Below, in pieces: positions 4,775-5,551 of a stretch of 5,551 nt of DNA. The position numbers and the translations under genes were made by a program. Numbering within the stretch: the stretch's first letter is position 1; the number at the start of each line of letters is the position of its first letter. Below the pieces are notes generated by a model that worked only from the letters and a program-made list of their open reading frames with translations, did no database searches and was not told the DNA's origin. The DNA lies in the NCBI GenBank assembly GCA_030612305.1, contig JAUWOG010000186.1:1-5551 (forward strand), read 5' to 3'. The DNA comes from Armatimonadota bacterium. GTDB lineage: Bacteria > Armatimonadota > Zipacnadia > Zipacnadales > UBA11051.

Positions 4775-5551
4775 GTGTGGCAACGCATAAAGATGATATT
4801 TCGTTCGCTCTTTGGCTGGATGGTGCGGGGCGCGGAGAACCCGGAACTGATCCTCCGTCAGCACATGGATGATCTGCGCCAGAAGGTCCCGGAATTGAAC
4901 CGCCAGGTCGCCGAGGTAGTCAAGCTGGAGAAAATGCTGAAGATGCAGGCCGACCGGATGGAACAGAAGGTGGATGCACTGGACAAGAAGGTTGTCGCCG
5001 CGGTCAAAATGGGCGACGAGTACAAGGACACCGCAAAAGCGCTCATCACCGCCCTCGGAACAGGCAAGACGGAGTTGGCTGAGACACTGGCACAACTCGA
5101 ACAGGCGGACGTCAATTCCGAGCGCGCCCTGAAGATGCGCGACGCCTACGAGAAGCGCATCAAGCAGCAGATCAACGAGGCCATGCGCCAGATCTCCCGC
5201 GCCAAACGCGCCGAGATCGAAGAAGAGATGTCATCTCTCATGATGGCCTTTGAGACCGGCGATTCGACCGAGGTCCTCGACCGCATGACCGAGGACATTG
5301 ACGAACGCCTCGCCAGGGCCCAGGCACGTACCGAGGTCGCAAGCGCCGGCATCGAGACTGAGATGATTGATGTCGAGGCCGTGGTCGCCGAGCAGCAGGC
5401 CGAAGACACGTACATTGAGTACCAGCGCCAGCTTGGGCTCATTCCTGACGAGCAGCCTGCCGACCGCACCATGGAGCCGGTCTCTGAGACCCAAACCGAA
5501 GTCGAAACCGAGCAGGAGCCGCCGCCCACCGAAACCGAAACCCAGACCGAC
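4775..5551 (+). CDS. PspA/IM30-family membrane-maintenance protein (3' end outside window)
   Basis: PspA/IM30 (Vipp1) proteins are bacterial ESCRT-III relatives that polymerise on the inner face of the cytoplasmic membrane to protect or remodel it. The reading frame runs from GTG 4775 to the window edge without a stop (259 residues). The start is set by a perfect AGGAGG (4761-4766) 8 bases upstream; an internal ATG at 4793 is less likely. Residues 2-20 (starting WQRIKMIFRSLFGWM) form an amphipathic N-terminal helix, followed by the family-like AENPELILRQHMDDL (20-34). Residues about 25-220 are nearly all heptad-rich helix, and MMAFETGDSTEVLDRM (156-171) with the following segment matches the PspA region before the last helix. 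From about 225 the protein becomes a Pro/Glu/Thr/Gln acidic tail, unusual because many PspA proteins end near 220-255 in helix. No pspB, pspC or pspF is visible. The family call rests on pattern, not an alignment. Confidence 0.85.
   Translation, partial: MWQRIKMIFRSLFGWMVRGAENPELILRQHMDDLRQKVPELNRQVAEVVKLEKMLKMQADRMEQKVDALDKKVVAAVKMGDEYKDTAKALITALGTGKTELAETLAQLEQADVNSERALKMRDAYEKRIKQQINEAMRQISRAKRAEIEEEMSSLMMAFETGDSTEVLDRMTEDIDERLARAQARTEVASAGIETEMIDVEAVVAEQQAEDTYIEYQRQLGLIPDEQPADRTMEPVSETQTEVETEQEPPPTETETQTD
5486..5551 (+). repeat. Degenerate ACCGAA-type repeat coding the acidic tail
   Basis: The last 66 bases use short repeats of ACC/GAA/GAG/CAG codons, for example ACCGAAACCGAAACC near 5528-5542. 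They encode alternating Thr, Glu and Gln with one Pro-Pro-Pro run (residues 249-251). The repeat continues to the window edge, so its full length is unknown. Such a tract could vary in copy number by replication slippage. Confidence 0.5.

Noticed and set aside
4666..4872. A 68-codon plus-strand frame starting at TTG 4666
   Set aside because: It overlaps the pspA-like start in another phase, uses a rare start codon without a spaced ribosome site, and has no motif.
4565..5529. Minus-strand open frames opposite the pspA-like gene
   Set aside because: Their products have no recognisable features, while the plus strand has a perfect Shine-Dalgarno and a coherent coiled-coil protein.
1..5551. tRNA, rRNA, CRISPR array, insertion sequence or phage genes
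   Set aside because: No regularly spaced repeats, cloverleaf-like segments, transposase motifs or terminal inverted repeats with target duplications were seen on either strand.

Overview
The window is a GC-rich bacterial chromosomal segment with compact genes and good Shine-Dalgarno sites where they can be judged. No rRNA, tRNA, CRISPR array or insertion sequence is visible. Nothing fixes the taxonomy. The mix of a Gfo/Idh/MocA dehydrogenase, a B12-binding radical SAM protein and a LamG-like exported-protein fragment resembles uncultured environmental bacteria such as Armatimonadota or Planctomycetota-like lineages. That is a weak guess.

Layout from left to right. (1) At 1-1428 (+) lies a TrkH/KtrB-type potassium transporter subunit with all four selectivity-filter repeats. 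Its frame is open to the window edge, so the true start may lie upstream. (2) A perfect 10-bp hairpin at 1428-1461 separates it from a convergent gene. (3) At 1517-2539 (-) lies a complete Gfo/Idh/MocA-family NAD(P)-dependent oxidoreductase with a strong ribosome binding site. (4) At 2540-2732 a divergent intergenic region holds an operator-like palindrome (2648-2666) and a leader hairpin (2559-2586). (5) At 2733-2954 (+) lies a 73-codon remnant or mini-gene with a signal-peptide-like start and the beginning of what looks like a LamG-type exported protein. It ends at a TAG. (6) At 3009-4445 (+) lies a B12-binding radical SAM enzyme with a CxxxCxxC cluster motif; its substrate is unknown. (7) At 4446-4774 there is a 329-base gap with one hairpin, a doubtful 27-codon ORF and a candidate promoter. 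(8) At 4775-5551 (+) lies a PspA/IM30-family (bacterial ESCRT-III-like) protein with a GTG start and an ideal AGGAGG. It runs off the right edge with no stop and carries an acidic Thr/Glu-rich tail.

The genes do not form one obvious pathway. TrkH and PspA both act at the cytoplasmic membrane (potassium uptake and membrane maintenance), but they are far apart with other genes between them. The oxidoreductase and the radical SAM gene (with the small gene before it) diverge from a shared 193-bp control region, which is the only arrangement suggesting joint regulation. I see no convincing new multi-gene system. The points most worth following are the unassigned B12/radical SAM enzyme, the divergent palindrome, the truncated exported gene lying in frame ahead of the radical SAM gene, and the PspA tail.
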